The notes below the pieces were generated by a model. It made no database searches, was not told the DNA's origin, and saw nothing but the letters and a program-made list of their open reading frames with translations. A stretch of 64,000 nt of DNA. Source: Candidatus Butyricimonas faecavium. Its GTDB lineage: Bacteria > Bacteroidota > Bacteroidia > Bacteroidales > Marinifilaceae. The number at the start of each line of letters is the position of its first letter. The first letter of the stretch is position 1. This document shows positions 56,964 through 64,000 of this stretch, piece by piece. The stretch lies in NCBI GenBank assembly GCA_944321125.1, contig CALUKD010000015.1, positions 21,022-85,021 of the forward strand, read 5' to 3'. The position numbers were made by a program, and so were the translations under genes.

Positions 56964-58181
56964 ATGAATGCGACAGTTAGCGTGATTTGTTACAAATCAA
57001 GACCTCAAAAAAATGGAGAATACCCTTTAACCCTCAGAATTACTAAAAACGGGCAAAGAAAATATCAATATCTAGGCATATCCGTGGAACTCAAACACTG
57101 GGACTTTCAAAAGAACAGACCAAAACCGAATTGTCCAAATAAAGAGTTAATCAACAAAATTATTCTGGAGAAAGAAAAAGAATACCAAGAGAAAATTTTA
57201 GAATTTAATTCGGAACAAAAAGAGTACACTGCGGCATCTCTGGTGGAAAACAAGCAAAAGAAGTTACAACTAAAAACTGTAAAAGAATTTTACGAACAAC
57301 TCATCAAGGAATTTGAAGAAACGAATAAAGTCGGGAACAGGCTTATTTACAAAACATCCTTCAACTCTTTAAAAGCCTTCACGAGGAGCGATTTAAATTT
57401 CTATTTCAGTGATATTAATACAGACTGGTTGTACAATTACGAGAAATGGCAGAGGCGTAAAGGGAACAAAGAAACTACTATCAGTTTACAATTCCGAACT
57501 TTAAGAAGTGCTTACAACAAAGCCATTGAAGAAAAAGCGGCAACCAAGAAAAATTACCCGTTTGATGATTACAAGGTCGGTAAATTTAAAACTAAAACTA
57601 AGAAGAGGGCTATATCTAAAGATGAAGTGATGCAAGTTATCACCACGGAAACCATAAATGCCACTCCCCCAAGAATACTTGCGAGAGATATATTCACTTT
57701 TTCTTACCTGTGTGGTGGAATCCCTTTTGTTGATATATCTAATTTAACCATGAAAAACATACAACGTGGAAGAATTTTATATACCCGCCAGAAAACACAT
57801 GGAGATATAAACATCAAACTATGTGATCAGGCTAAAGAGATTATTAAAAAATATGCCTTCCACCAGAAAACTGCAAATTACCTCTTCCCCATTTTGAATG
57901 CTAATATTCATAAAACGGAACTACAAAAACAGAACAGGAGGCATAAAGTTTTAGCACAGGTCAACAACGAGCTGAAAGAACTTGCTACCGAACTGGAGAT
58001 TGAATCAAAACTCACAACTTACGTGGCAAGGCATTCATTTGCGAGTGTTTTAAAAAAATCGGGTGTTAGTGTTGCCTTGATTAGCGAGGCTCTGGGGCAT
58101 ACAGATTTAAAAACAACTCAAATTTATCTAGATTCATTCGAGAATACACAAATTGATGCTGCAATGCAAAATTTATTATGA
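56964..58181 (+). CDS. Tyrosine recombinase (integrase) of the element
   Basis: The 405-residue protein has an arm-binding N-terminal domain (about 1-90), a SAM-like core-binding domain (about 105-205) and a C-terminal catalytic domain (about 215-400). Visible catalytic residues: K in the TRQKTHGD hairpin, R356 (ARHSFAS, preceded by Y353 in place of the usual H), H379 (LGHTDLKTT) and the nucleophile Y388 (IYLDSF). The first catalytic arginine is not at its usual place; the segment reads YLCGGIPFVDIS (C250-I253). It lies 113 bp from tRNA-Gly, the probable target, and its mRNA ends at a hairpin terminator. Confidence 0.93.
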   Translation: MNATVSVICYKSRPQKNGEYPLTLRITKNGQRKYQYLGISVELKHWDFQKNRPKPNCPNKELINKIILEKEKEYQEKILEFNSEQKEYTAASLVENKQKKLQLKTVKEFYEQLIKEFEETNKVGNRLIYKTSFNSLKAFTRSDLNFYFSDINTDWLYNYEKWQRRKGNKETTISLQFRTLRSAYNKAIEEKAATKKNYPFDDYKVGKFKTKTKKRAISKDEVMQVITTETINATPPRILARDIFTFSYLCGGIPFVDISNLTMKNIQRGRILYTRQKTHGDINIKLCDQAKEIIKKYAFHQKTANYLFPILNANIHKTELQKQNRRHKVLAQVNNELKELATELEIESKLTTYVARHSFASVLKKSGVSVALISEALGHTDLKTTQIYLDSFENTQIDAAMQNLL

Positions 58182-58186
58182 ATATC

Positions 58187-58222
58187 ATAGCCTCTTATCT
58201 TCGGATTTGAGGCTATTTTTTT
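58187..58222 (+). terminator. Terminator after the integrase
   Basis: ATAGCCTC/GAGGCTAT stem (58187-58194 with 58209-58216), 14-nt loop, then seven Ts. Confidence 0.85.
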
Positions 58223-58229
58223 ACTTTTG
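58222..58229 (+). promoter_or_regulatory. -7 element for the 361-residue protein gene
   Basis: TACTTTTG fits TAnnTTTG and directly follows the integrase terminator, 19 bp before the ATG. The same octamer precedes the gene at 59544. A TTTG lies 12 bp upstream in both cases, closer than the normal -33 position. Confidence 0.45.
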
Positions 58230-58248
58230 AAAAAAAATAAAATAACCC

Positions 58249-59334
58249 ATGCCACAAGAAGAAGAAAAAACAACAAGACAAGTTTCGCTCAAAAACCTCG
58301 AACCAATTTATCGAAAATTCGTGGAATGCTTCGATTTCAATGTAGCAGACCTTGTAAACGCCATGACGAGAAGCATTGATGTTTTTTATCCAGAAAGCAT
58401 TGAAGAAAAACGAGTATACAGTAATCCTGAAAATCGTGATGATTACATTATCGAACAACGTTATCCCAAACTTGAAGACTTCTTCTTTCAAGAAAATAAA
58501 CACATTACTTTAAGTTTCCCTTCTTGTGAGGCACTTGAAAAAGTAAACAACTTTTTGACAAAACACGAGTTCGACCCTGTTACCGAAACCGCTTTATGGG
58601 TGATGTTTTATATCTATGGAGAATGCGAGAGAACACCAGAATTAACATACCCTTTTGATTGGAATTATGAAAATATTGACTGGAACTACTACAACTATAA
58701 AACCAAGATTGAACCCGATTTTCTGAGATTATACCATTTCATCAAACGCCTCGAAAGGGAAAAGGAGAAAATGAAAAAAGAAGAAGAGAAAAGAATGTTG
58801 TTACAACAACAAAAAGATAAAAACACGAAAGAAGAGGCTGAAGAACAACAAGAGCAAAACGAAACGATCAGAATTACTTTTAATAAAACTAGCATCAAAC
58901 TCGATAACCACTCGAACTGGTTCTGGATTCATTTAAAAGAATACCTTGAAAATCATCTTGAAAAAGAAGCTAAAAAGAACATAACAGAAAAACTAAAAAA
59001 TTTAAAAGGCAAAGTAGGAGCAAAAGAGGATCGAGATACAAATAGAATTATTTACCAGTTATACACGTTCTTGAAAGATCACCCGAAATTCAAAAGCGGG
59101 AAACGAATAAGTAACTCCATTTGCGAGTTCATCATAGAAGCCCTTGAGGTCATACCCCGTCCAGAACCTTTTCCGGAATTCTATATCCCCGTGTCGACAG
59201 AAACGATGCGCACGAGAATCTTCGATCTAACAAAAGAAGACGGAAAAGGAAAAAGCATAAGGAGCAAAAGAAACGAGAATCTAAACTCCCGAAACATCAA
59301 AATATCAACAGATTTCATGCAAGGAAGTTACTAG
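58249..59334 (+). CDS. Unrecognised element protein with charged central helix
   Basis: I do not recognise this 361-residue protein. No signal peptide or membrane segment is visible. The first 155 residues include an aromatic-rich part (YPFDWNYENIDWNYYNYKTK). Residues about 160-210 are rich in E, K and Q and should form a coiled coil or charged helix. The last 110 residues are mixed alpha/beta with basic stretches. It is the second gene of the element with its own promoter-like sequence, so it could be an accessory or replication gene; function unknown. Confidence 0.75.
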   Translation: MPQEEEKTTRQVSLKNLEPIYRKFVECFDFNVADLVNAMTRSIDVFYPESIEEKRVYSNPENRDDYIIEQRYPKLEDFFFQENKHITLSFPSCEALEKVNNFLTKHEFDPVTETALWVMFYIYGECERTPELTYPFDWNYENIDWNYYNYKTKIEPDFLRLYHFIKRLEREKEKMKKEEEKRMLLQQQKDKNTKEEAEEQQEQNETIRITFNKTSIKLDNHSNWFWIHLKEYLENHLEKEAKKNITEKLKNLKGKVGAKEDRDTNRIIYQLYTFLKDHPKFKSGKRISNSICEFIIEALEVIPRPEPFPEFYIPVSTETMRTRIFDLTKEDGKGKSIRSKRNENLNSRNIKISTDFMQGSY

Positions 59335-59455
59335 TAAACCATAGCATTTCACCTTAAATTCTTGAACAAATACTTCAAGTCCAAACTCTTACAACATAGA
59401 TTATTATTACATAGATTATTTCAATTAGCTACGCTTGAAAAATCTACGTAAAATA

Positions 59456-59488
59456 TTGAGAATCTTTGACTTACATTTCATACTTTTG
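59456..59488 (+). promoter_or_regulatory. Promoter for the 315-residue protein gene
   Basis: TTG (59456-59458), 22 bp, TACTTTTG (59481-59488). The leader contains a TCAACG/CGTTGA hairpin at about 59494-59513. Confidence 0.5.
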
Positions 59489-59543
59489 TCCTGTCAACGG
59501 ATAGAGTCGTTGAAATTATATTGATAACAAAAAAACAAAAGCT

Positions 59544-60491
59544 ATGAAAAAAAGCATATTAAACGAGTTAAAGGCATCACTCCATAAAATGCCCGTCGAG
59601 ATTTGCACTAAAGAAGCAACAGCAGGTGGTTACTTCGTGAAAACGGAGAGAAAAGAAATGATTATCGCCAAAATTGCGAACCTGACTAGTTTACCGAAGA
59701 AAGACAAACTGGCACAGGAGGTCTTAACAGAGGAATTTCTCGAAAAAGATGATCCAAAACATTTTTGTAAAGCGAAGTTGTTTTACTCGGAAGGAATCGA
59801 ATTAATCGATCTCAACGGGAATCCAATCCCGAAAGACACGCCAGACGTGCTAGTCATGGTCGGATCGATCAAGGAGCAAAGAATTATCAAAGCAATCCAC
59901 GCTCAAAATCTCACCTCCATCGCCAAAGGAGATGAACAAGAGATTATTACAAACGTGGTAATAAAAGAATTTACCTCCGTGAAGGAATGCGCTCGATACA
60001 TGGGCGTAAATAACCTCCTAGACCGCACTATGAAAGCAAGCGAGAAGGTTACACTAGCTAGCAAGCAAAATGAGGTAATTGAAGAAATTACAAAAATAAG
60101 TGAAAACGAAGAAGTGAGTACTAACACGGTAATCAAGACTTGTTCCGGGGGCTACACGATCACGACAGGTCAATGGAATGATCTCGTGAGAGGAAAACAA
60201 ATCGAATTACCGGAAATCGACCTTGAAACGGGGAAGAAAATCATATCCCGGATGAAGGAACTTTGCAACAAAGAAAAAGGGAGAATGAACAAATTTTGTA
60301 ACATATTTTATCGAACAAGTAACACAAAATTCGAGGAAACGCTCTCGCTTGACGAAAGGCAGCAAACCACGTTAAACATACTCGGTAAGCTATCACCTAC
60401 CGACTTAACTGATGAACCAGAAACGAATGATATAAAAACACTCGTTGAAATGGCGTGGGAGGAAATAACCAATCCAGCACGACAAGAATAG
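59544..60491 (+). CDS. Unrecognised element protein with HTH-like segment
   Basis: A 315-residue cytoplasmic-looking protein I cannot place. Residues about 130-165 (FTSVKECARYMGVNNLLDRTMK) resemble a small helix-turn-helix of the NUMOD1 kind, which could bind DNA. The C-terminal part is charged and helical (METDLT-like acidic end). The gene has its own promoter and a hairpin leader. A regulatory or replication role is possible but not shown. Confidence 0.75.
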   Translation: MKKSILNELKASLHKMPVEICTKEATAGGYFVKTERKEMIIAKIANLTSLPKKDKLAQEVLTEEFLEKDDPKHFCKAKLFYSEGIELIDLNGNPIPKDTPDVLVMVGSIKEQRIIKAIHAQNLTSIAKGDEQEIITNVVIKEFTSVKECARYMGVNNLLDRTMKASEKVTLASKQNEVIEEITKISENEEVSTNTVIKTCSGGYTITTGQWNDLVRGKQIELPEIDLETGKKIISRMKELCNKEKGRMNKFCNIFYRTSNTKFEETLSLDERQQTTLNILGKLSPTDLTDEPETNDIKTLVEMAWEEITNPARQE

Positions 60492-60537
60492 TCATATATC
60501 TACCTAAAACACACGGTTTTCTGTAAAAATAATGATG

Positions 60538-60568
60538 CTTTCCAGTGGAAAGTAAAGGGCCCTTTTAC
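60538..60568 (+). other. Two adjacent palindromes after the 315-residue protein gene
   Basis: CTTTCCAGTGGAAAG (60538-60552) abuts GTAAAGGGCCCTTTTAC (60552-60568). Both are near-perfect and almost loopless, followed by a T-rich stretch (ATTTTTC). They could be protein-binding sites or part of a terminator. Confidence 0.6.
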
Positions 60569-60664
60569 GTCATATTTTTCGGAAAGAAGTGTAACGTTCT
60601 TTGAAATATTGAGAAAAATCAAGTAACAAAATACTTGACGGGGAGATTAGAATCACTGAAATAC

Positions 60665-60714
60665 GGTGGTTAGTGATAAACAATGCCACCACCTTCTAAA
60701 GTGGTGGTTATTTC
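60665..60714 (+). promoter_or_regulatory. Attenuator-like alternative hairpins before the 161-residue protein gene
   Basis: CCACCAC (60686-60692) can pair with GTGGTGG (60701-60707) or, instead, with GGTGGT upstream (60665-60670). The downstream hairpin ends in TTATTTC. The two pairings exclude each other. Confidence 0.5.
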
Positions 60715-60738
60715 TAAATAATTTATATTATCTATCTT

Positions 60739-61224
60739 ATGAATAAACATTTAAAAGAACTATACAGTCCTTCTATTGACGGTATAGAATTACCTCTAGT
60801 GAAGACAAAAATATTCTCGCTAGAAGAGAAAAAAGCAGAAATGGAATCATTGCTAACAGGAAACAAGCCGTTAGCAATATCTCTCGGTTTAAGTCGAGGA
60901 CAACTTAAACTAGAGTGGAACGTGTGCGATTTAAAAGCGTACTTCCACACTATCGTGAACAAATCGCTTTTAAAAGCCATTTGCGACAAATTGCAGGGAG
61001 AGGAAGTAAATACAAAAGAGTTGAGCTTCCAAGAAGATGAATATTCAGATTCCGCAACCCGATGCGTGGAATACCTTCAACGAAGATTGAAGATTTCTAA
61101 AATCGAGTATGTAGAAATCCAACCGTTCCCGTTATTCCTCACGGAATTTAATTACGGGAAACGAGGCTTCTTACACCTTGTATGCAAGTGCGAGGAATGT
61201 GCTGGAAGTAGATACATTAGATAA
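60739..61224 (+). CDS. Unrecognised element protein with C-terminal cysteine cluster
   Basis: A 161-residue protein with no signal peptide. It has a charged N-terminal half, then a basic helix (YLQRRLKISKIEYVE) and a C-terminal CKCEECAGSRYIR, a possible metal-binding or redox cysteine cluster. I do not recognise the family. It is bracketed by two similar CCACCAC-type hairpins (60686-60707 and 61239-61269), the first possibly an attenuator and the second a terminator. Confidence 0.7.
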   Translation: MNKHLKELYSPSIDGIELPLVKTKIFSLEEKKAEMESLLTGNKPLAISLGLSRGQLKLEWNVCDLKAYFHTIVNKSLLKAICDKLQGEEVNTKELSFQEDEYSDSATRCVEYLQRRLKISKIEYVEIQPFPLFLTEFNYGKRGFLHLVCKCEECAGSRYIR

Positions 61225-61238
61225 AACTTGCGAATTAA

Positions 61239-61269
61239 TACCACCACCAACTTTTTCAAGGTGGTGGTA
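61239..61269 (+). terminator. Hairpin after the 161-residue protein gene
   Basis: TACCACCACC/GGTGGTGGTA 10-bp perfect stem with an 11-nt loop, then ATTTC. The U-run is weak. Confidence 0.65.
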
Positions 61270-61594
61270 ATTTCACTCGACAACAAATTTAACAAGCTAG
61301 GCATACTCTAAACTTGATAAAATGATAAACGGACTCACGACAACCACACGAAAAGGAATTGGAATAGTCTTCAATCTATTTGTTAATAAATATAAATTTC
61401 CACCATCACTTCACTTGGAAATGTTGTGTAGAATATATACCTTTGTAACATAATAATAAAGATAATAACATCCATACAGATAACGTTTTACAGGGCATTT
61501 TTTCGATTTTCTCTTTAAAACATACCACCTAGATAGCTTATATCAAAACAGGCAAGCCTCATTACAAGAGGTTAAAAAGTAATTAAAAAAACTC
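61270..61594 (+). promoter_or_regulatory. Promoter and long leader of the helicase gene
   Basis: TTG (61415-61417), 20 bp, perfect TACCTTTG (61438-61445). The transcript would have about 145 nt of leader, including a small CCTC/GAGG hairpin near 61557-61571. Nothing else is evident in the 325 bp. Confidence 0.6.
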
Positions 61595-63535
61595 ATGAAA
61601 AATGATGTTTACCTTCAACACTTTGACCTGTTTTATATAGTAAATAATATACATCGAAGTGTTGAAGGAGAATTGTTCATTAACTTAAAATTATTTTTCA
61701 TGCAATGTAAAGAGATTACATTCAAGGAAAGATTATCGGAAACAGGGTTTCTTGATGAACTGGACTTTAGCCAAGAATTTAAACTCTATGTAGATTGTCC
61801 CACGAGCGGTGGAAAATCATATTACATTCTCAATTATTTAAAAGAGAGGGAGATAAAAGCTGTTTTTGTGGTTGATACCATCAATCTAGCGAAACAATTA
61901 TCAGCACAATACCAGATACCTTATTACACGGCTGAACACAGGGAAGATATTGATGCGAATTTAATTATCACTATACAACACCATATCCCGAAATTCGAGA
62001 GCAGGGAAACGGTGATTATCGATGAAGCGCACACCTTAATAACGGAATACAACTGGAAAAGGGAGACGATTGAAGAGGTGATGACCTCTCTTGAATATTA
62101 CAAGAGAATCATATTCTTATCCGGTACTCCATTGATAAGCGATGATAGCATATTCAAGGGGATGAAGTTGATTAAAGCGAGAAAAGAGCAACCAGACCAA
62201 AGAGTGCTAGCATTTGTGGAATATGAAAATTTAGCCGGTGGGGTTATTGATTTATGCTTGCACGCAAAAGCGATTAACAAGATTCCCGTTGTTTCACTAC
62301 TTGATAAATCCTCTTTATTACCCAAAGTCGTGAAAGAGTTGAAGAAAAGATGTTTCAACCGGATTGCGGAGATTAATTCAGAGACGAAGGTCATCAAGAG
62401 TAAAAAGAACGGCAAAGAAGAAGAAGATAACCTAGTTGTTAATAACTTGAATGAAGGAGATAAAACGGATTACCTTTCACAACTGATTAACGATTGCAGG
62501 ATTGATGCGGATGTGATACTAACCACTTACACCCAAGGATATTCACTACTGGGACAAGATTATCTTTTAATCATCGCATTGGGTAAAAACCAGCACTCTT
62601 ACGTGAATATAGTGCAGATGATGAATAGATTCAGGGAAGACACGAACGCTCCTTCTTTCATTCTAACAAACGCTGAATACATCAAAGAAGGAGATAAAGG
62701 GATATATAACTTTCCAGAGGTTTTCGATTATCTAAAAGAAGAGATAACAGGAAAAACAAGAAAAAGGATTGAAGAACTTAATCGGGTAGCTAAAAGTACA
62801 AGAGCTCTAAAAAGACAATTAAAACTACTTGCCAATAAATATGATCATTACATTAATGTTACAAGAGAAGTTAATCACCAGAGTATAGCGTTTAAAGCGT
62901 TTCAATCAATAAACCATGCGATGCACGAGCAACTATACAAGATGTCGAAAATACTCCAGCACTACAATATTGAATTAATGCAATTATCATATTTAAGCAC
63001 AACAAAAATTGAAAAAGGAGAGAAACCAAAAGAGGATACAGAAATGAAAAAGAAAGAAATAATGGAAGAGATTGATTTGTTTTACAAGTCAAAAGAGCCG
63101 ATGAAGGGCTTTACATGCATGGGGAAAGAAATCATGCCCCTAGTTGATAAAACAGATAAAAGTAGTACACGATACAAGATAGAGGAAACTTATAACGAGT
63201 TATCATCTTTAGGACTAACGGATGAAGAGATTAGAGATATACAAGAAAAGAATTTACACGCTCCCAAGAAAATGAGCCAAGTCATGAAGGCGATGAAAAT
63301 TCGATACAGCACAGACCCGATATTCGTCACTTACAGGGCTTTACTACTCTCTGAATTTAAAATCGGTGAAAATTTAACAGGAGCGGAAATAACTGAAAGG
63401 ATGAATAAAGTCCTAGAGAAGAACAAGATGACGAAACAAGGTCATAACAATGCCATACAGCTTTTTAGATTATTGTTTGATACAAAAGAGAACGTGAACA
63501 AGGAAAGACGCTACGAGATAATCAAAACCTTCTAA
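61595..63535 (+). CDS. Divergent SF2 (DEAH) helicase of the element
   Basis: This 646-residue protein has SF2 motifs: Walker A DCPTSGGKS (K74), DEAH (143-146), SGT (176-178) and QMMNRFRED (Q341, R345, R347) as motif VI. The N-terminal 350 residues form the helicase core; it resembles origin-binding or replication-initiation helicases of viruses and plasmids more than repair helicases. The C-terminal 280 residues are helical, highly charged and unassigned. An internal ATG at 61700 is an alternative start. A replication or DNA-transfer role for the element is likely but inferred. Confidence 0.85.
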   Translation: MKNDVYLQHFDLFYIVNNIHRSVEGELFINLKLFFMQCKEITFKERLSETGFLDELDFSQEFKLYVDCPTSGGKSYYILNYLKEREIKAVFVVDTINLAKQLSAQYQIPYYTAEHREDIDANLIITIQHHIPKFESRETVIIDEAHTLITEYNWKRETIEEVMTSLEYYKRIIFLSGTPLISDDSIFKGMKLIKARKEQPDQRVLAFVEYENLAGGVIDLCLHAKAINKIPVVSLLDKSSLLPKVVKELKKRCFNRIAEINSETKVIKSKKNGKEEEDNLVVNNLNEGDKTDYLSQLINDCRIDADVILTTYTQGYSLLGQDYLLIIALGKNQHSYVNIVQMMNRFREDTNAPSFILTNAEYIKEGDKGIYNFPEVFDYLKEEITGKTRKRIEELNRVAKSTRALKRQLKLLANKYDHYINVTREVNHQSIAFKAFQSINHAMHEQLYKMSKILQHYNIELMQLSYLSTTKIEKGEKPKEDTEMKKKEIMEEIDLFYKSKEPMKGFTCMGKEIMPLVDKTDKSSTRYKIEETYNELSSLGLTDEEIRDIQEKNLHAPKKMSQVMKAMKIRYSTDPIFVTYRALLLSEFKIGENLTGAEITERMNKVLEKNKMTKQGHNNAIQLFRLLFDTKENVNKERRYEIIKTF

Positions 63536-63560
63536 ACGTCAAAATAATCACGAAGACGAT

Positions 63561-63792
63561 TTTCAGCCAACCCACCACTGGCTGAAATTTCGGTAAAAAA
63601 ACAAGATTTTTTATATTTCTTGTTTTTCACCTTTATAGTCGATTAGATAAAACAAATTATTCGGTAAAGAATACTTCCACTAGATAATCATTAGCCAAGT
63701 CACGGGAAAAACACCACTGGCTATATTTCATTCTTAGAAGGTAAAACAAATTTTACCGTTAGATCAGATAAGAAAAACCCAACACGCTGGGT
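63561..63792. repeat. Cluster of five hairpins after the helicase gene
   Basis: TTTCAGCCA/TGGCTGAAA (63561-63587), AAAAACAAGA/TCTTGTTTTT (63597-63627, terminator-like), TAGCCA/TGGCTA (63692-63723), GGTAAAA/TTTTACC (63740-63757) and ACCCA/TGGGT (63777-63792). The first and third share CACCACTGGCT and ATTTC, so they look like diverged copies. An origin, transfer site or regulatory region is possible. Confidence 0.65.
63597..63627 (+). terminator. Terminator after the helicase gene
   Basis: AAAAACAAGA/TCTTGTTTTT, 10-bp perfect stem with an 11-nt loop and a five-T end. Confidence 0.75.
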
Positions 63793-63831
63793 AAAATAAA
63801 GGAATTAACAACTTATTAAAATTTATCAACG

Positions 63832-63966
63832 ATGACAAAAGACACTCGAAAAGAAGGCTACACAGAACTTATTCCCTCTAAAGTTACTGAAATCTATCAT
63901 AGAGAGATGGAATTTATTAATAATCTGATTATCCGTTTATGCACCTGTTATATTCGCAATTACTAG
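63832..63966 (+). CDS. Small 44-residue ORF after the hairpin cluster
   Basis: ATG at 63832 opens a 44-codon frame ending with TAG at 63964-63966. The peptide starts MTKDTRKEGYTELIPSKV, has a helical middle (EIYHREMEFINNL) and ends with two cysteines near RLCTCYIRNY. It is plausible as a small element protein but has no known relative and no clear ribosome-binding site. Confidence 0.45.
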   Translation: MTKDTRKEGYTELIPSKVTEIYHREMEFINNLIIRLCTCYIRNY

Positions 63967-64000
63967 TCTGTCAAAGAGTTTGTCTCCAAAATACCGTCTG

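Larger units (their letters stand above)
56851..64000. mobile_element. Integrated element at tRNA-Gly, right end outside window
   Basis: A tyrosine integrase directly beside a tRNA is followed by three proteins I cannot place, a divergent SF2 helicase and hairpin-rich spacers, all rightward. No relaxase, capsid, terminase or conjugation gene is visible, so it could be an ICE, a mobilisable element, a prophage/satellite or a plasmid-like integrated element. Confidence 0.75.

Noticed and set aside
61321..61449. 42-codon plus-strand ORF before the helicase gene
   Set aside because: It runs across the helicase promoter (61415-61445) and resembles nothing; more likely chance.
56826..64000. Second att copy of the tRNA-Gly 3' end inside the window
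   Set aside because: No stretch matching the T arm and acceptor of tRNA-Gly was found by eye to the right edge.

Overview
The window is a chromosomal segment of a Bacteroidota (Bacteroidales) bacterium. The evidence is an ECF sigma/FecR/SusC-type TonB transporter set, a GH92 mannosidase, a NigD-like lipoprotein, DUF4293/DUF3467/DUF3822 genes, a fused-subunit 2-oxoacid:ferredoxin oxidoreductase and, upstream of many genes, the phylum's promoter form (TTTG or TTG, about 20 bp, then TAnnTTTG). A gut member of the Odoribacter/Butyricimonas type is my guess from general resemblance and cannot be proven from the sequence alone.

Layout. 1-9.7 kb (minus strand): CPA2 antiporter, a large MG2/plug-type surface protein, ECF sigma factor, FecR anti-sigma factor and a SusC-like TonB transporter cut by the window edge, in one direction with short gaps. 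9.8-12.2 kb: GH92 glycosidase. 12.2-15.1 kb: korAB. 15.5-18.1 kb: MscS-like channel and CorA. 18.2-32.8 kb (minus): the conserved information-processing block rpsU, xerC, hpf, tuf, tRNA-Trp, secE, nusG, rplKAJL, rpoBC, then a DUF3467 gene. 33.4-35.4 kb: TPR protein and M23 peptidase. 35.5-37.9 kb: coiled-coil division protein, zapA, probable 6S RNA, rny. 38-43.6 kb: nucleoside phosphorylase, DUF4293, C69 peptidase, rplS, phosphosugar mutase. 43.7-47.4 kb: RecD-like helicase, a pilin-like protein, DUF3822, rsmD. 47.6-55.7 kb: a complete phosphate-starvation cluster (porin, pstS, pstC, pstA, pstB, phoU, phoB, phoR). 55.8-56.9 kb: NigD-like lipoprotein, tRNA-Tyr, tRNA-Gly. From tRNA-Gly to the right edge: an integrated element with a tyrosine recombinase, three unrecognised proteins, a divergent SF2 helicase and a hairpin-rich non-coding stretch; its far end is outside the window.

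Most notable observations: (i) a 15-codon upstream ORF with a strong Shine-Dalgarno sequence directly before rpsU, in a phylum that rarely uses Shine-Dalgarno initiation; (ii) arrays of GTAAC repeated every 11 bp before the porin and pstS, in the same register to the -7 element, fitting a Pho box read by the PhoB encoded in the cluster; (iii) two intergenic repeat families built from 7-bp units (TTTTAGA and GTTACAG types); (iv) the tRNA-Gly element, with attenuator-like hairpins around an unknown gene and a dense hairpin array beside the helicase; (v) a pilin-like protein next to DUF3822.
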